Virus record (IMG/VR): IMGVR_UViG_3300020477_000168
Span: 1-20,677 of that record
Length of the DNA stretch: 20,677 nt
From: a virus
Strand: one strand, 5' to 3'
Positions 19,565-20,677 of the stretch are shown here, in pieces. Each line of letters starts with the position of its first letter. Within the stretch, counting starts at the first letter, position 1. Under the pieces are notes generated by a model. It had not been told where the DNA came from and did not search any database. It saw only the letters and a program-made list of their open reading frames with translations. The translations under genes and the position numbers were made by a program.

Positions 19565-20254
19565 ATGTTACCAATGCTAATGATTACTTTGGGTAAAGAC
19601 CTTAAGCAGTTGGTAGACCAAGAAATGAGAGATGCTTTTGTTCATGGTTTTAAATCTGCAGCTGCAGAAGATAATGTAAAAGTGATTGAAAAGTCGGGGA
19701 GTAATGGCTCTAAAAACAAGTTAAGTGATACTTTAGTATATAAAGGAGAAAGTTTAGACATAGATTTTGACCAAGCCGATGAGGATGCAATTCGGGCGTT
19801 ACAAGCAGGTAAAGTGCAGACAAATGCGTACAATGAATTGTCTGTAGTTCTTAGTGCAAAATTAAATACAGAGATCAATAATGCAATAGTAGAAGGCCGC
19901 AGTATTCCTAATACAGTTGCAGAAATGCAGAAGGTAATAAACACAGAAACTTACAAATTAACCAGGATTGCAAGGACTGAAATTATCAATGTAACGAATG
20001 AAGGCAGGTTAGCATCTTATCAGAAGCAGGAGAAGAAAAGGAAGAAGCCGTTTAAGTACACTTTAGTTGTTGCGTCTGGAGCAAGAACTTGTGATGCACA
20101 TAAAGAACTTAATCGTAGAATACCTGCAGAAGGTTTGTTAATGAATGAGCTGATAGAGTTGCAACAGCAAGTTGGAGCAAGTTATAAGATGACTTTAAGT
20201 GGTAATTCATTATTGCATCCAAATCAAAGAACGGTTTTAATGAGGGTTCCATGA
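19565..20254 (+). CDS. MuF-like minor head protein
   Basis: A 229-residue protein from ATG 19565. Residues about 130-152 (YKLTRIARTEIINVTNEGRL) match the typical MuF helix with the phrase R-I-A-R-T-E, and the C-terminus ends in ARTCDAHKEL and LLHPNQRTVLM, the same place where MuF proteins carry C-x-x-C/H and HPN-C-R. The lost cysteine in HPNQR is noted. Such proteins sit in the capsid near the portal and help assembly or genome delivery. The reading frame stays open upstream to 19388 with protein-like sequence (TIKREVNRLRSAQSFSELSE just before the ATG), yet has no ATG, GTG or TTG, so the true start may be unusual. Confidence 0.75.
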   Translation: MLPMLMITLGKDLKQLVDQEMRDAFVHGFKSAAAEDNVKVIEKSGSNGSKNKLSDTLVYKGESLDIDFDQADEDAIRALQAGKVQTNAYNELSVVLSAKLNTEINNAIVEGRSIPNTVAEMQKVINTETYKLTRIARTEIINVTNEGRLASYQKQEKKRKKPFKYTLVVASGARTCDAHKELNRRIPAEGLLMNELIELQQQVGASYKMTLSGNSLLHPNQRTVLMRVP

Positions 20255-20328
20255 AGGAAGATAAAGAATTTTGGGATTGGTGGAATAGTTTATCAGACCA
20301 GGAGAAAGAGCAGGAAATAGGAAAATGA
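20251..20328 (+). CDS. Tiny 25-residue protein
   Basis: ATG 20251 overlaps the MuF stop as ATGA. Encodes MKEDKEFWDWWNSLSDQEKE and QEIGK, acidic and tryptophan-rich. It overlaps the next gene at ATGA (20325). The coupling suggests it is translated, but it could be a bridging frame only. Confidence 0.5.
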   Translation: MKEDKEFWDWWNSLSDQEKEQEIGK

Positions 20329-20480
20329 AAAATTACACGATCCACATTAGTAATGCTAAATATGGCCATCACGGTAATGGTAAAGAAGAAGAGGAAGAAT
20401 GTGCGCCCTGCTATTGCGGATGGACTGGCATAGATAATGATGGTTGCACTTGTTTACCAAAAGAGGAAGAAGATGAGTAA
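20325..20480 (+). CDS. 51-residue acidic cysteine-rich mini-protein
   Basis: Encodes MKNYTIHISNAKYGHHGNGK, then an acidic run, ECAPCYCGWTGIDNDGCTCL and an acidic end. Cysteines 26, 29, 31, 41 and 43 form a compact metal site, with possible His contribution (His15, His16). Coupled upstream by ATGA and overlapping the next gene by 8 bases. Confidence 0.65.
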   Translation: MKNYTIHISNAKYGHHGNGKEEEEECAPCYCGWTGIDNDGCTCLPKEEEDE

Positions 20481-20677
20481 TTGTAAGAAATGTTTAGCAA
20501 GCGGAATGAGAGTTCACATACTAAGTAGTGGATTTTGTCAAGAGTGTCAATCTGAATTAGATTGGAAGAATGGACCGAGAGAGGCTCGTAAGCAAGCTAA
20601 CAAAGCAAGGCGTATTGCAATGTATGAGCAAGGCAAAAAGGTAATAGATAAAAAGTGGAAAGATAAGTATGGCGATG
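20473..20677 (+). CDS. Zinc-ribbon protein, 3' partial
   Basis: ATG 20473 lies inside the end of the preceding gene (8-base overlap). The visible 68 residues begin MSNCKKCLASGMRVHILSSG, then FCQECQSELDWKNGPREARK and a basic helix (QANKARRIAMYEQGKKVIDK). Cys4/Cys7 and Cys22/Cys25 form a ribbon followed by a Lys/Arg-rich tail that may bind nucleic acid. It runs off the window end. Confidence 0.7.
   Translation, partial: MSNCKKCLASGMRVHILSSGFCQECQSELDWKNGPREARKQANKARRIAMYEQGKKVIDKKWKDKYGD

Noticed and set aside
1-20677. CRISPR array, insertion sequence, integrase or attachment site
   Set aside because: No repeat-spacer series, terminal inverted repeat with transposase, or recombinase was found.

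Overview
The window looks like most of the genome of a tailed virus (class Caudoviricetes) that probably infects an archaeon. Evidence for a tailed virus: terminase small and large subunits, an HK97-type portal, a MuF-like minor head protein, head-tail connector, tail tube, tape measure, a large fibre/distal-tail protein and a baseplate hub. Evidence for an archaeal host is indirect. Intergenic regions carry TATA boxes at a fixed distance from the predicted transcript start, one regulator appears to be transcribed almost leaderless, and there are about fifteen CxxC mini-proteins and several ribbon-helix-helix (RHH) proteins. The DNA is AT-rich. The host lineage cannot be named from this sequence. 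No replication, integration or clear lysis gene is visible. The major capsid protein and protease are also absent and probably lie beyond the edges, since the right end (portal, MuF) and left end (connector, tail) are the two flanks of a normal head module.

Layout. (1) 1-7596, plus strand: connector, tail completion, tail tube, assembly protein, short tape measure, 1035-residue fibre/distal-tail protein, hub. (2) 7593-9473, minus strand: a basic mini-protein, a CxxC mini-protein, a beta-class DNA methyltransferase, another CxxC mini-protein, and a Trm1-like methylase with an N-terminal helix-turn-helix. The two operons meet tail to tail. (3) 9474-9619: divergent promoters. (4) 9620-11561, plus: a tightly overlapped train of twelve small genes, nine of them rich in CxxC, plus a 35-residue glycine-zipper membrane peptide. 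(5) 11561-15245: AT-rich repeats, an RHH/coiled-coil regulator, a second RHH protein, terminase small subunit, a C5-cytosine methyltransferase, a small protein, terminase large subunit. (6) 15246-15951: a terminator-like hairpin, then a promoter and an approximately 600-nt highly structured noncoding RNA. (7) 15973-17787: small proteins in two transcription units. (8) 17791-20677: a structured leader, an RHH protein, portal, MuF-like protein and more CxxC mini-proteins.

The most striking features are the large structured RNA and the way transcription units begin. Four promoters share a box close to TAAAGCTTATATA. Counting 34 bases downstream from its first T lands, in each case, on the first base of a short hairpin, so these transcripts, including the large RNA, appear to begin with a 5'-terminal stem-loop. 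Three of the four continue into the same leader, (A)GGAAACAAA-ATG, with different stem sequences that preserve pairing.

Three different methylases, one encoded between the two terminase genes, suggest that DNA modification is tied to survival in the host and perhaps to packaging. All functional calls come from reading motifs and context; no database search was possible.
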